NCBI RefSeq assembly: GCF_009765975.1
Contig: NZ_LMUJ01000020.1
Location: 1 to 41,218, forward strand
DNA length: 41,218 bases
Direction: 5' to 3'
From: Acidisphaera sp. S103
GTDB taxonomy: Bacteria; Pseudomonadota; Alphaproteobacteria; Acetobacterales; Acetobacteraceae
Below, one piece after another: positions 1 to 8,189 of the stretch; position 1 is the first letter of the stretch; each line of letters starts with the position of its first letter. The notes under the pieces are model-generated. The model did no database searches. It had not been told where the DNA came from and saw nothing but the letters and a program-made list of their open reading frames with translations. A program made the position numbers and the translations under genes.

Positions 1-423
1 CCACCAACCCACCCCCCGCCCCAACCCCGCCCGACAGCCACCACCACCACCAAGCCCGCGAAACCCCGCCCCTTCGCCAGCCCCCTGGCCGTCGGCACCC
101 AACCTGGCGGCATCGACAAAGCCACCTGGCACCGGTTCCGCTCCGGCAAACTGGCGACCGCCCGCTCCCTCGACCTGCACGGCATGACCGCCCAGCGAGC
201 CTTCCAGGCCCTGCTATCGTTCCTCCGCACCGCCCACGCCGACCAGGTCCGCTGCGTCGAGGTCGTCACCGGCCGAGGCAGCGGCGAAACCGGCGGCGTC
301 ATCCGCCGCGAGTTCCCCCACTGGCTCAACCTTCCGGAAATCCGCCCGCTGATCCTCGGCGCCACGCATCCGCACGCGCTCAACACCGGCTCCGTCCGGC
401 TGATCCTGCGGCGGATCCGATGA
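1..423 (+). CDS. Smr-domain protein, 3' part only
   Basis: The reading frame is open from the left edge, so the true start lies outside the window. About 140 codons are visible. The first ~30 residues are a Pro/Thr/Lys-rich linker. The rest is an Smr (MutS2 C-terminal-like) domain, recognised by the LDLHGMT motif at about residues 58-64, VVTGRGS near the middle, and a following GVIRREFPHWL segment. Stand-alone Smr proteins of alphaproteobacteria are small putative nucleic-acid-binding or nicking proteins; the DLHG His and TGRG loop typical of the active family are both present. The stop overlaps the next start as ATGA (420-423), so the two genes are probably translationally coupled. Family assignment is firm; the role in this organism is not known. 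Confidence 0.88.
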   Translation, partial: PPTHPPPQPRPTATTTTKPAKPRPFASPLAVGTQPGGIDKATWHRFRSGKLATARSLDLHGMTAQRAFQALLSFLRTAHADQVRCVEVVTGRGSGETGGVIRREFPHWLNLPEIRPLILGATHPHALNTGSVRLILRRIR

Positions 424-848
424 CCCCGTTCGGTGCCCGCCTCCGAGCCCTGCGCGCCGACCGCGGCGTCACGCTGAAGCAACTGGCCGAGGCGCTACAG
501 GTCTCAACCGCCTACCTATCCGCCCTCGAACACGGCAAACGCGGCTCGCCCAGCGCCGGCCTGGTGCATCAGGTGAACGAGTATTTCGGTCTGATCTGGG
601 ATGAGGCCGACGATCTGTCCCGCCTGGCCCGCCTGTCGAACCCGCGCGTCACGGTGAACACCGCCGGCCTGACACCGGAACAAACCGCCCTGGCGAACCG
701 TTTGGCACAGGTCATCCACCGCCTGTCCCCGGAAACCGTCGCCGCGCTGCACGCGGTGCTGGATACGACCGCCCACCAACCCAAACCGCGCCTGCGCCGG
801 GCCGCGCCCTCACGCACATCAGGCCATCCGGATCGAGCGGCCCGCTAG
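420..848 (+). CDS. XRE-family helix-turn-helix regulator
   Basis: A 142-residue protein with an N-terminal Cro/CI-type HTH at about residues 4-65 (LRALRADRGVTLKQLAEALQ, then STAYLSALEHGKRG as the recognition helix). The remaining half has no recognised domain; residues ~80-115 look helical and the last 25 residues are Arg/Pro-rich and basic. It overlaps the upstream Smr gene by 4 bp (ATGA), a pairing that suggests co-expression. The stop codon at 846-848 lies inside a dispersed palindromic repeat (845-913), so the extreme C-terminus may have been shaped by that element. It is a DNA-binding regulator of unknown target; no operator could be picked out. Confidence 0.85.
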   Translation: MTPFGARLRALRADRGVTLKQLAEALQVSTAYLSALEHGKRGSPSAGLVHQVNEYFGLIWDEADDLSRLARLSNPRVTVNTAGLTPEQTALANRLAQVIHRLSPETVAALHAVLDTTAHQPKPRLRRAAPSRTSGHPDRAAR

Positions 849-913
849 AGCATGATCGCGCTGGGCGGAACGTCCAGAGCGCGTGAATCATGCGATCAAT
901 CAAAGCGCCCTAG
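845..913 (-). repeat. ~68-bp dispersed palindromic repeat, copy 1
   Basis: This is the reverse complement of the copies at 11593-11662 and 30786-30852. The ends are short inverted repeats (ctagagc/gccctag). The interior carries the conserved gatcgcgctgggcgga and cgcgtgaatcatgcgatcaa blocks. It supplies the stop codon of the XRE gene. Confidence 0.85.
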
Positions 914-968
914 CCTATGGTTTGGACATATCGCGTGGTGACCAACACCAGGGTGCGCCATCACACCT

Positions 969-1793
969 TCATTGCGTCCGGAATACCGCATTCCGGCCAA
1001 ACGCCTCACTTGTCTTATCTGTTGGGTGAATAGCCAAGATATTCAGGCCCAGCGCTGCCATGTGGTATCCATGATGCTTCAAAAACCTTTCGATCTCCTC
1101 TGATCCCGTCTTGAAATGTTCAATGATTATAACAGGCAGCGAGCGCCTGATAATTCGTTTAGCACCTTCCAGCACTTCGCACTCCATTCCCTCGACATCT
1201 ATTTTGAGAAGATCGAGACGATTGAGCGCCAGAGAGTCGATCGTAATAGCGGCCACCGAAACGAGTTTTGCATCGGAATAATCAATCATCTGCCCAATTT
1301 GCTCGGTTTTTTTGGCAGGCTTCAATTCGAGACTGCCAAAACTCGCAGGCGCAAAGTAGTCAGGATTGGGAATTTTCATCGTGCCGTTCTTGTCGCCGGC
1401 CGCCGCATGAATAACCCGGGCATTAAAACAATTATTGATCGCAACGTTTCCGGCCAGGGCATAATAAATCTTTTCCTGGGCCTCAATTCCAATGACCGAT
1501 CCCCAGCCCGTCATCTGTCTTGCCCAACTGATGGTGTGCGTCCCTATATTGGCACCGCAATCCACGACGACCACGCCATCGCCAAAAAGCCGCCTCCTCG
1601 AATCGAGGATGAATGCCGCAACGGAGATTTCACCAAACTCGTGAGATGACTCGTTCAATATCTTGAAGCCCACACCGAAGCCCTGGCCATCGCCGACGCT
1701 GTGATAGTCGAACCTGTTGACGATCATTGTTCCGTGGTCGGTGGATGCCAGGACAAGGGCAATCTTGCGAAGCGGTGGAGGAGAATCAGACAT
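969..1793 (-). CDS. FkbM-family SAM-dependent methyltransferase
   Basis: A protein of about 274 residues from the chosen ATG (MSDSPPPLRK). An in-frame upstream ATG at 1898 would add 35 residues that look non-native. SAM-binding motif I is VVVVDCGANIGTHTISWA at about residues 73-90, followed by VIGIEAQE (acidic end of strand 2) and the FkbM hallmark LLKIDVEGMECEVLEGA at about 194-210. FkbM enzymes usually O-methylate sugars or lipid-linked glycans, but the substrate cannot be read from sequence. The gene is noticeably more A+T-rich than its neighbours, especially 1060-1480, hinting at separate acquisition. It is isolated: the upstream regulator diverges and a repeat lies downstream. No strong Shine-Dalgarno sequence precedes either candidate start. 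Confidence 0.85.
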   Translation of the reverse strand: MSDSPPPLRKIALVLASTDHGTMIVNRFDYHSVGDGQGFGVGFKILNESSHEFGEISVAAFILDSRRRLFGDGVVVVDCGANIGTHTISWARQMTGWGSVIGIEAQEKIYYALAGNVAINNCFNARVIHAAAGDKNGTMKIPNPDYFAPASFGSLELKPAKKTEQIGQMIDYSDAKLVSVAAITIDSLALNRLDLLKIDVEGMECEVLEGAKRIIRRSLPVIIIEHFKTGSEEIERFLKHHGYHMAALGLNILAIHPTDKTSEAFGRNAVFRTQ

Positions 1794-2144
1794 GCGGAAT
1801 GACCATTTGCACCATCGAATTACCGGTTGAACTGGACTGTTGACGCTGGCGTCGTGGCCGGCCCATCCCTGGACGACCTTACAGACCGGGCGCTGCAAAT
1901 CGGGCTAATTGGTCCAAATAGTTCCAAATTTGCAGGACTGGCGCCCCAATCGCGGGCCGGGCGACCATCCGGACTCATCCCAATGTTTGCCTTGGCCTGA
2001 AGGCCCTGAAAATCCGTCCGGCCCCGGACGCCCAATCCAGGCGCATTGACCGGATTTACAACTTACGGTACAGCGCCAACTCATTTTTTGGACTGCCTTC
2101 GCGCAGTTTTTTAAGATCGCATAAGAGCAGCCGGGATCTACCAG

Positions 2145-4376
2145 ATGGACGTTCTCGCTGACGCCGAAAGCGCCACATTCGGGCAATTTGGCATCGATTT
2201 TGGAAAGCAAAGGCTATACCAGCTCGACGAATCCGGCACCCCGATCCCCATCGCACTCGGCAGCCGCGCCTTCGGCATCCTGGCATTCCTCGTCTCCCAC
2301 GCCGGCGAGTTGGTCAGCAAGAACGAAATCATGGCTGCGGTTTGGCCCGGCCTTGCCGTCGAAGAAGCCAATCTGACCGTGCAGATCTCCGCACTCCGTC
2401 GCGCCCTCGGACAGCAGGGACCCGGCTACATCCAGACGATCCCGGGCCGCGGCTATCGCTTCGTTGCCGAGGTGACACGCAACGTCGGGATCCCGCACGA
2501 CAACGCACGCGCGACGCCCCTTCCCGAACCTGCACCGCTCCCTCCTGTCGATCGTCCGCATGCATGGCGTGCGTCACGACACCGCCGGCGCATCATCCTC
2601 GCTGCTCTTGCCGTCCTGCTCGTTGGCGTGGGTGCCGCCGGCGTGGGGGCTGCCGGTGTGTTGACACATGTCTTTCGCCACCAGCCGCCGCGCCTATCGG
2701 TCGCCGTGCTGCCGTTTGCGACCGAATCAGAAACGCAAACGCTCACCCATTTGTCCGGCAGGCTGTCCGAAAACCTGACCCTGGACCTAAGCCAGCTCTG
2801 GACGATGTCCGTCACGGCACCTCAGGCAACCCTTCGCTTCAGGAATCAGGCTTTTGACGCCAGCAGCGTCGGCAGGACGCTTGGCGTCCGCTACCTGGTC
2901 GAAGGTAACCTGTATGCAGAGAATGAACGGATTGTCCTGCACGTGGATCTGGTTTCCGGCGAGACGGGTAAGGAGCTGTGGACGGATCAGACGGATTGGC
3001 CGTCATCCGATGCCGTCACGGCGCAGGCCCGCATGGGCTCATGGCTGCAATTTGCTATCGGCAACGCGGTGCTTGGCCTCGAAGCCGCACGCAGCGCGCG
3101 CGAGCATCCCAACAATCCCGATGCGACCGATCTGTACCTGGAGGGCAGGGCTCTCTTGTCGTTGCCATCCACGCGCCTTCGCTTGCGCACAGCTCAAGCG
3201 CTCCTGGAGCGAGCTGTGCAAATGGACCCCAATTCATACCTGGCGATAACGGCGTTGCTTAATGCCATCATTACGAATGAAGTCGACTTGAACGACGGCG
3301 TAACCGAACACGACCTGAAGCACGCCGAACAATTGATGGCGAAAGCCGAGGTCATTGCTCCGACGGCCTATTCGGTACTGCATGAGCAAGGCTACCTGTT
3401 ACGCGTGGAACAACGCCTGCCGGAGGCCGAGGCGACATTCGAGCATGTGCTCAGCCTGTATCCGCATGCCTACTATGCCGCCTTCCAGTTGGGAATCTGC
3501 CGCCTGGACAATGGTCAAGCCGCCGAAGCGGTTCCCTTATTCGAAGACGCGGTCGCGGCCAGCGCTGGCAAAGGCGACCTCTTTTCGCGCTACATACGTC
3601 TGGGCGAGGCACTTCTGTTTGCCGGTCGCTACGATGAGGCCGTTCCCTGGCTCCGGAAGGCCGAGATCGCCGATCCTGAGCGCCCGCCACACGCCCGCGC
3701 CCAGCCTTATCTGCTGGCGGCAAGTGCCCTTGCTCTGGGGGCCCACGTCGATGCCGCTCGAGCCGAAATGGCGGAAGCCATCGCAATCTTTCCCTATGCG
3801 AGTTCCTTCTCATTTTGGGGCACGAGCACCGGCACCGGTGCCTACGCCGTCCAGCTCGACCGCGTGCGCCAGGGCCTGACACAAGCTGGTCTCCAGGCCC
3901 ATGTGGCTGAGGATGCGCCCGCCGCACCGACCCAGCCCACTGACTTGCCGCCGCAAATTGCCGGTTTGACTCCTAAGGAGATCCTTGGCGGACACGTAAT
4001 CGCCACCGAAGCGCTGACCAGGCTTCTGCGCGGTTCCAATGTTGTCGTTCTCGACGGCGAATTCGGGCAGCTTTCCATTCCCGGCGCGGTATCCTTGCCA
4101 TGGATGAGCCGCGGCGGCGCCGTGACCGATGACACGCAGCCTGAGTTCGCTCGTTTGCTGGCCAAATTGACCGGAGGAGACAAGACACGGCCGATCGTCA
4201 CCCTGGCCCTGAATGCGTATCAGTGGCCCGGCTACAATCTCGCGCGACGGGCCGCCGCGCTGGGGTATCGCAACGTTTTATGGTATCGAGGCGGTCGCGA
4301 CGCTTGGGCCGCGGCCGGTCTGCCGATGGACAAACCACGACCCGATCCGTTGATGGCCTTTGAAGAGTTGGGTTAG
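2145..4376 (+). CDS. CadC-like membrane regulator with TolB-like, TPR and degenerate rhodanese domains
   Basis: A 743-residue multidomain protein. Residues ~10-110 form an OmpR/PhoB-type winged helix (FLVSHAGELVSKNEIMAAVW, then ALRRALG and IQTIPGRGYRFVAEV). A Pro-rich linker leads to one transmembrane segment at ~149-172 (IILAALAVLLVGVGAAGVG). This is followed by a TolB-like N-terminal region at ~183-285 (LSVAVLPFATESETQTL ... LGVRYLVEGNLYAENERI), as in ToxR/CadC-like and adenylate-cyclase-associated proteins. TPR-like helices cover ~320-560. Residues ~605-735 resemble the rhodanese-like proteins of PQQ-dependent pathways (IPGAVSLPW ... LGYRNVLWYRGGRDAWAAAGLP), but the catalytic CxxCW loop reads NAYQW, so no sulfurtransferase Cys is present. 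The likely role is a membrane-tethered transcription factor with a periplasmic sensing domain. Target and signal are unknown. Confidence 0.85.
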   Translation: MDVLADAESATFGQFGIDFGKQRLYQLDESGTPIPIALGSRAFGILAFLVSHAGELVSKNEIMAAVWPGLAVEEANLTVQISALRRALGQQGPGYIQTIPGRGYRFVAEVTRNVGIPHDNARATPLPEPAPLPPVDRPHAWRASRHRRRIILAALAVLLVGVGAAGVGAAGVLTHVFRHQPPRLSVAVLPFATESETQTLTHLSGRLSENLTLDLSQLWTMSVTAPQATLRFRNQAFDASSVGRTLGVRYLVEGNLYAENERIVLHVDLVSGETGKELWTDQTDWPSSDAVTAQARMGSWLQFAIGNAVLGLEAARSAREHPNNPDATDLYLEGRALLSLPSTRLRLRTAQALLERAVQMDPNSYLAITALLNAIITNEVDLNDGVTEHDLKHAEQLMAKAEVIAPTAYSVLHEQGYLLRVEQRLPEAEATFEHVLSLYPHAYYAAFQLGICRLDNGQAAEAVPLFEDAVAASAGKGDLFSRYIRLGEALLFAGRYDEAVPWLRKAEIADPERPPHARAQPYLLAASALALGAHVDAARAEMAEAIAIFPYASSFSFWGTSTGTGAYAVQLDRVRQGLTQAGLQAHVAEDAPAAPTQPTDLPPQIAGLTPKEILGGHVIATEALTRLLRGSNVVVLDGEFGQLSIPGAVSLPWMSRGGAVTDDTQPEFARLLAKLTGGDKTRPIVTLALNAYQWPGYNLARRAAALGYRNVLWYRGGRDAWAAAGLPMDKPRPDPLMAFEELG

Positions 4377-4516
4377 GTTCGCCTGGGCCACGCGCAATTG
4401 AATCAGGCGGCGGAACAGCGGCCAGTAACGCGCATCATAGAGGTGCAATACATCTTCGGACAAACCGTGTGGTAACGCCTGGCCTTGCCCGGAAGGCGTT
4501 TACCGCCGCCGCCGGT

Positions 4517-4813
4517 TCAGGCCGCCAGCGGCTGAACCCGAGCCTCGATCTCCGCGCCGAACTGGGCTTGCGCCATCGACAGGTCGTACGCCGTCTGCAG
4601 CCCCAGCCAGAATTGCGGGCTGGTGCGGAAGCAGCGTGCCAGTCGCAGCGCCAGGTCCGAGGTCATCGGTCCCTGATCCTCGATCACCGGGGCGATCTGG
4701 CTGTGCGGCACACCCAACGCCTGGGCAAGACCCGTCGCATCGAGCTGCATCGGCTCCATGTATTCCTCGCGCAACACCCGTCCGGGGTGCATCCTGCGAC
4801 CCATGCGTGCCAT
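4517..4813 (-). CDS. HigA-family antitoxin-like HTH protein (no adjacent toxin)
   Basis: About 98 residues from the ATG chosen (MARMGRRMHPGRVLREEY); an in-frame ATG at 4861 would add 16 poorly conserved residues. The sequence follows the HigA/VapI addiction-module pattern: HPGRVLREEYMEPM, LAQALGV, then SDLALRLARCFRTSPQFWLGLQTAYDL. In higBA loci the ~90-residue HigB toxin usually lies immediately upstream, but only ~130 bp separates this start from the next gene and no HigB-like reading frame fits. It may therefore be a solitary antitoxin, a decay remnant, or a chromosomal regulator. The domain call is solid. Confidence 0.85.
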   Translation of the reverse strand: MARMGRRMHPGRVLREEYMEPMQLDATGLAQALGVPHSQIAPVIEDQGPMTSDLALRLARCFRTSPQFWLGLQTAYDLSMAQAQFGAEIEARVQPLAA

Positions 4814-4945
4814 TGGAAACCTGTTTGGTTCTCTATGGCACCGACCATGACGGGGAGTCATGGCAGCAAAATGGCAAACCTTGCCTTATTGTCAGTTGAC
4901 GGAAATTTTTCGTCGCACCGCACCATCCGACCGAAACCGCTTTTT

Positions 4946-5350
4946 TCAGAGGGAAGCGAGCAAGCGTTTCCAAAACGATGGTGCGCGCGGCGTCAAGGGC
5001 ACCACGTTGCCCAGCTCAACGGTCACAACGGGACGCTCAGCGTCATCCTGTTGCACAATCCGATAGTGAACCCGCCGCCACACCATCGCCGAGGCGTTGA
5101 CATTGCCCCTGATCTCCGCGACTTCGGCGGAACAATCGTGGCGCGCACTGAGGTACCAGCCGGACACGGTCTCGACATCGTTCACGAAAATTCCACCAAG
5201 GTGGAATTCGCCACGCAATATCGAGGACACCTGATCCAGGGCCTGACCATTTCCACAACCGGGAGGAGCGAGCCGACGAACGAAAAGCGTTCCAACCCCG
5301 AGCAAGACCAAAACCACGAAGCCGATGGGTAGAGCGTTCCGCCTCAGCAA
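4946..5350 (-). CDS. small membrane-anchored or exported protein, unknown function
   Basis: There is no ATG near the natural N-terminus. I chose TTG at 5350 because GAGGA lies just upstream and translation then begins MLRRNALPIGFVVLVLLGVGTLF, a signal-anchor of ~17 hydrophobic residues. This gives 134 residues. The rest is soluble and contains two Cys (PPGCGNG, SARHDCSAEV) and a run consistent with a small beta-rich domain (AMVWRRVHYRIVQQDDAERPVVTVELGNVVPL). I do not recognise the family. It lies 58 bp downstream of the MaoC gene on the same strand and could be read through from it. Confidence 0.6.
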   Translation of the reverse strand: MLRRNALPIGFVVLVLLGVGTLFVRRLAPPGCGNGQALDQVSSILRGEFHLGGIFVNDVETVSGWYLSARHDCSAEVAEIRGNVNASAMVWRRVHYRIVQQDDAERPVVTVELGNVVPLTPRAPSFWKRLLASL

Positions 5351-5408
5351 TTCGTTCCTCGCCCCGCCGACATGCAGCCTCTGCTCCCGGCACCGGATCG
5401 GCCGCCGG

Positions 5409-5903
5409 CTACGTCCGCGGCGCCTCGGCAACCCGCCGCCGCAGCAGATACCGCTGCCGCCCCTCCAGCACCAGTTCTTTCCGCTGGTTATGGATCGTGC
5501 TCTTGAACCCGACCACGCCGGTCGTCCGCCCGGCTGTCAGCTCATCGATCTCCAACGCCGGATACACCGTATCCCCGGCGAACACCGGCTTCAGGAAGCG
5601 GCTCGACTGCTCGATGAACCCGACCAGCGAGTCCTCCGTCATATATGGGAACAACCCCGCCCCCGGAGCCGTCTGCGCCAGCGATTGCAACCCATGCGCC
5701 AGCAACCCCGGCATCCCCCGCGCGCGGCAGAACTCCACATCGTAATGGATCGGATGCGCATCCCCGCTCGCCGCCTGGAACGCCAGAAAAACCGCCTCCG
5801 TCATCGTCCGGCTTGGGAGCACGAAGCGTTCGCCGATGCGGAAGTCCTCAAACCAGCGCTGTTCCGGAACCATCCGGTGCCGCGCGGGATCGAAATCGCT
5901 CAT
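5409..5903 (-). CDS. MaoC-family dehydratase (enoyl-CoA hydratase type)
   Basis: A 164-residue single hot-dog-fold protein. The hydratase-2 motif is at about residues 46-73: SGDAHPIHYDVEFCRARGMP followed by LLAHGLQ, with the expected Asp and His (the usual Asn is replaced by Ala-His). MaoC proteins hydrate enoyl-CoA or related acyl-CoA thioesters in the cytoplasm. Its start overlaps the stop of the CoA-transferase by 4 bp, so the two are co-translated. This suggests a short route in which an acid is activated by CoA transfer and its unsaturated thioester then hydrated, as with mesaconate-type substrates. The precise acid is inference only. Confidence 0.9.
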   Translation of the reverse strand: MSDFDPARHRMVPEQRWFEDFRIGERFVLPSRTMTEAVFLAFQAASGDAHPIHYDVEFCRARGMPGLLAHGLQSLAQTAPGAGLFPYMTEDSLVGFIEQSSRFLKPVFAGDTVYPALEIDELTAGRTTGVVGFKSTIHNQRKELVLEGRQRYLLRRRVAEAPRT

Positions 5904-7075
5904 ACCGCGCCCGCCGCCCGCATCGCCGCGATCTTTTCGCGCGAGAACCCGATCTCCGCCAACACCTCATCGGTATGCTGACCAACGGACGGCACGTCGC
6001 CCATCACAGCTTCCACATCGGTAAAGGTGAACGGCGGCAGCAACGCCCGCACCGGCCCGGCCTCGGTCTGGATCTCCCGCCACTTGTCCCGAGCGGTGAA
6101 CTGCGCATGGTTCCAGACGTCGATCGGCTCATTCAGCCTTCCGTTGGCGATGCCGATTTCGTCCAGCATCGCCGCCACCTCCATCGAGGTCATCGTGGTA
6201 AACAGGTCCTCGATCAGCGCCGTCAGCGCCGGCCGGTTCTGCCGGCGCATCGCCTGGGAGGCAAAGCGCGGGTCGGTCTGCAACGCCGGCTGCTTCAGCA
6301 CCTTGGCGCAGAACACCGCCCACTCCCGTTCATTCTGCAGCCCGATGATGATCTGGCCGTCCTTGGTCCGGTGCGCGCCATACGGGGCGATCCCGGGATG
6401 GGTCGTCGGCACCCGAGGCGGCGCCGATCCCGCATAGGCATGGCGCAGGATTGGATAGGTCATCCACTCGCCCAACGCATCGAGCATGGCGATCTTGACG
6501 TTAGCCCCCTGCCCCGTCCGGCCCCGCCGCAGCAGTGCCCCCAAAATCCCGGTCAGCGCGTACATCCCCGTCGAGATGTCGGCGATGGAAATCCCCACCC
6601 GGGACGGCTCGTCTTCCGATCCGGTGACACTGATCAGCCCGGATTCAGCCTGGATCAGCAGGTCGTAGGCCTTCTTCTGCACGAACGGCCCGCTCTCGCC
6701 GTAGCCCGAGATGTCGCAAACCACCAGCTTCGGATTGGCCGGACTCAGCGCCTCATGCGTCAGACCGAGCCTGGCCGCTGCCCCCGGTGCGAGGTTCTGC
6801 ACCAGCACGTCGGCCCCGGCGATCAGCGTGTCCAGCGCCGTCCGGGCGTCCGGGTTCTTCACGTCGAGCGTGACACTGCGCTTGCCCCGGTTCAGCCAGA
6901 TGAAATGGCTGCACAGCCCGTTGACGTAGTCGTCGTAAGCACGAGCAAAATCACCGTCGCCCGGCCGCTCGATCTTGATGACGTCGGCACCCATGTCGGC
7001 CAGATGCCGGGTGCAGAGCGGGGCAGCGACAGCGTGTTCCAGCGCGATCACGCGCATGCCTTCCATGGGGCGCAT
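5900..7075 (-). CDS. family III CoA-transferase (CaiB/Frc-like)
   Basis: 391 residues, typical length for the family. The N-terminus GMRVIALEHAVAAPLCTRHLADMGADVIKIERP and the LNRGKRSVTLDVKNPDAR segment are diagnostic. The catalytic aspartate that forms the acyl anhydride is expected in AYDLLIQAESGL (about residues 140-151). Further family blocks are RVGISIADISTGMYALTGIL and GQIIIGLQNEREW. The enzyme moves CoA between carboxylic acids without a ping-pong phosphate step; donor and acceptor are unknown. It is first in a coupled pair with the MaoC dehydratase (ATGA overlap at 5900-5903). The 173 bp upstream to the next gene must hold the promoter, but no clear boxes are visible. Confidence 0.92.
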   Translation of the reverse strand: MRPMEGMRVIALEHAVAAPLCTRHLADMGADVIKIERPGDGDFARAYDDYVNGLCSHFIWLNRGKRSVTLDVKNPDARTALDTLIAGADVLVQNLAPGAAARLGLTHEALSPANPKLVVCDISGYGESGPFVQKKAYDLLIQAESGLISVTGSEDEPSRVGISIADISTGMYALTGILGALLRRGRTGQGANVKIAMLDALGEWMTYPILRHAYAGSAPPRVPTTHPGIAPYGAHRTKDGQIIIGLQNEREWAVFCAKVLKQPALQTDPRFASQAMRRQNRPALTALIEDLFTTMTSMEVAAMLDEIGIANGRLNEPIDVWNHAQFTARDKWREIQTEAGPVRALLPPFTFTDVEAVMGDVPSVGQHTDEVLAEIGFSREKIAAMRAAGAV

Positions 7076-7248
7076 GGGTTCGTTTCCTCAGGTCTTGTGT
7101 ATGGGCAGAAAAGCGCCGGGACGCCGCGGTTGTCAAAGCGGCCGGGCAACAAGGTTGGTTCGGGTCCGAACGCCGACACACGGCTTTCCGCGCCGGTAGC
7201 GTCGATGCAAGCGTCTCGCCACGGATTCAGCCGATGGCGGATCGGATG

Positions 7249-7746
7249 TCATTTCGGTCCCCAAGCATGCGCGATCGCAAAATCGGCCAACGCCGCAATG
7301 TCTGACAACGCGAAATAAGGCACATGGGCCGCGATCGGCACCTCGGCCGTAATCGCCAGGATCATCGGGTCCTTGGGCGCCAACACGGCAGAATCCCGCC
7401 CGGCCGGCACCACTTCCATCTTCGGATAGCTGCTCCGCCTGAAACCATCCAGCAAGACCAGATCGACGGGCGTCATCTGCGCCAGCAACGCGCCCACATC
7501 GGGTTCGATCGTGCCCGCCGGCATTTCATGCAGCAAGGCAAAGCGGCTGGCACTCGCGATCATCACCTCCGCGGCGCCGGCCACGCGATGCTTCCAGGTG
7601 CCACTTCCCGACCTCTCCAGGTCGACAGCGTCCGACACCCGCTTGATCGTCGAAACCCGCAAACCCCGCCCGGCGCATTCAACGACCAGGCGCCGGACGA
7701 GTTCGGATTTTTCGGCACATTCGCCAACCAGACTGAACGCTTTCAT
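7249..7746 (-). CDS. MobB-like protein with degenerate P-loop
   Basis: 165 residues, matching MobB (molybdopterin-guanine dinucleotide biosynthesis accessory GTPase) over its length: STIKRVSDAVDLERSGSGTWKHRVAGAAEVMIAS, then RFALLHEM, and DLVLLDGFRRSSYPKMEVV. The N-terminal Walker A loop, normally GxxxSGKTT, reads GECAEKSEL here: it is one residue short and has lost the glycine before the lysine. GTP binding is therefore doubtful. No mobA or moeA lies nearby. The gene is 26 bp downstream of the RidA gene on the same strand and probably cotranscribed. It could be a divergent MobB with a new role or a decaying copy. Confidence 0.8.
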   Translation of the reverse strand: MKAFSLVGECAEKSELVRRLVVECAGRGLRVSTIKRVSDAVDLERSGSGTWKHRVAGAAEVMIASASRFALLHEMPAGTIEPDVGALLAQMTPVDLVLLDGFRRSSYPKMEVVPAGRDSAVLAPKDPMILAITAEVPIAAHVPYFALSDIAALADFAIAHAWGPK

Positions 7747-7772
7747 GGCTTACCCACCTGGAGAATGCCGCC

Positions 7773-8189
7773 TCATTCATTGACGACGGCGATAGCCTCG
7801 ATCTCGATCATGAAATCCGGACCCGCGAGCCGTGTGACCCCCACCGTCGTGCTGGTCGGCGTCGCCACGCCAAAATGGCGCATCCGCACATCGCCGCATT
7901 TCTGGAATTCATCAAAGTCGGTGACGTACGTGTTGGTCTTGACGACATCGGCCCAGGTCGCACCGGCCGCGGCCAGGCAGCGTCCGAGGTTCTGAAACGT
8001 CTGCTCCATCTGCGCGCGCATGTCGCCCTTGCCCACGCAATTGCCGTCGATGTCACGGGCCAACTGACCGGCGATGAAGACCAGCTTGCCGGGACCGCTG
8101 ACCGTAACGACGTGCGAGTAGGATGGCTGACCGGCAGACATCCGGACATTCATGCCCTCCGGCTGAAATCGTTCGACCTTGATCGCCAT
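7773..8189 (-). CDS. RidA-family (YjgF/YER057c) protein
   Basis: 138 residues from the ATG at 8189, which has an excellent GGGAGGA Shine-Dalgarno 8-9 bases upstream; longer in-frame starts lack one. Family blocks are HVVTVSGPGKLVFIAGQLARDIDGN, QMEQTFQNLGRCLAAAGATWADVVKTNTYVTD and a C-terminal VGVTRLAGPDFMIEIEAIAVV. In canonical RidA an arginine near residue 105 binds the 2-iminoacid carboxylate; here the GVTRLAGP arginine occupies about that position, so imine/enamine deaminase activity is plausible. The C-terminal Glu of IEAIA is also typical. It leads a two-gene unit with the MobB-like gene. Confidence 0.92.
   Translation of the reverse strand: MAIKVERFQPEGMNVRMSAGQPSYSHVVTVSGPGKLVFIAGQLARDIDGNCVGKGDMRAQMEQTFQNLGRCLAAAGATWADVVKTNTYVTDFDEFQKCGDVRMRHFGVATPTSTTVGVTRLAGPDFMIEIEAIAVVNE

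Noticed and set aside
2047-2080. ttgacc with a possible -10 about 17 bp downstream, before the CadC-like gene
   Set aside because: The -10 part does not match well enough to claim a sigma-70 promoter.
4278-4463. Minus-strand 61-codon frame (SEDVLHLYDARYWPLFRRL) at the end of the CadC-like gene
   Set aside because: Its beginning reads like real protein and might be a gene remnant, but it runs into the antisense of the regulator and has no identifiable family.
5645-7318. Plus-strand 557-codon open frame
   Set aside because: Antisense shadow of the CoA-transferase and MaoC genes; composition (Arg/His/Pro) is that of a shadow.
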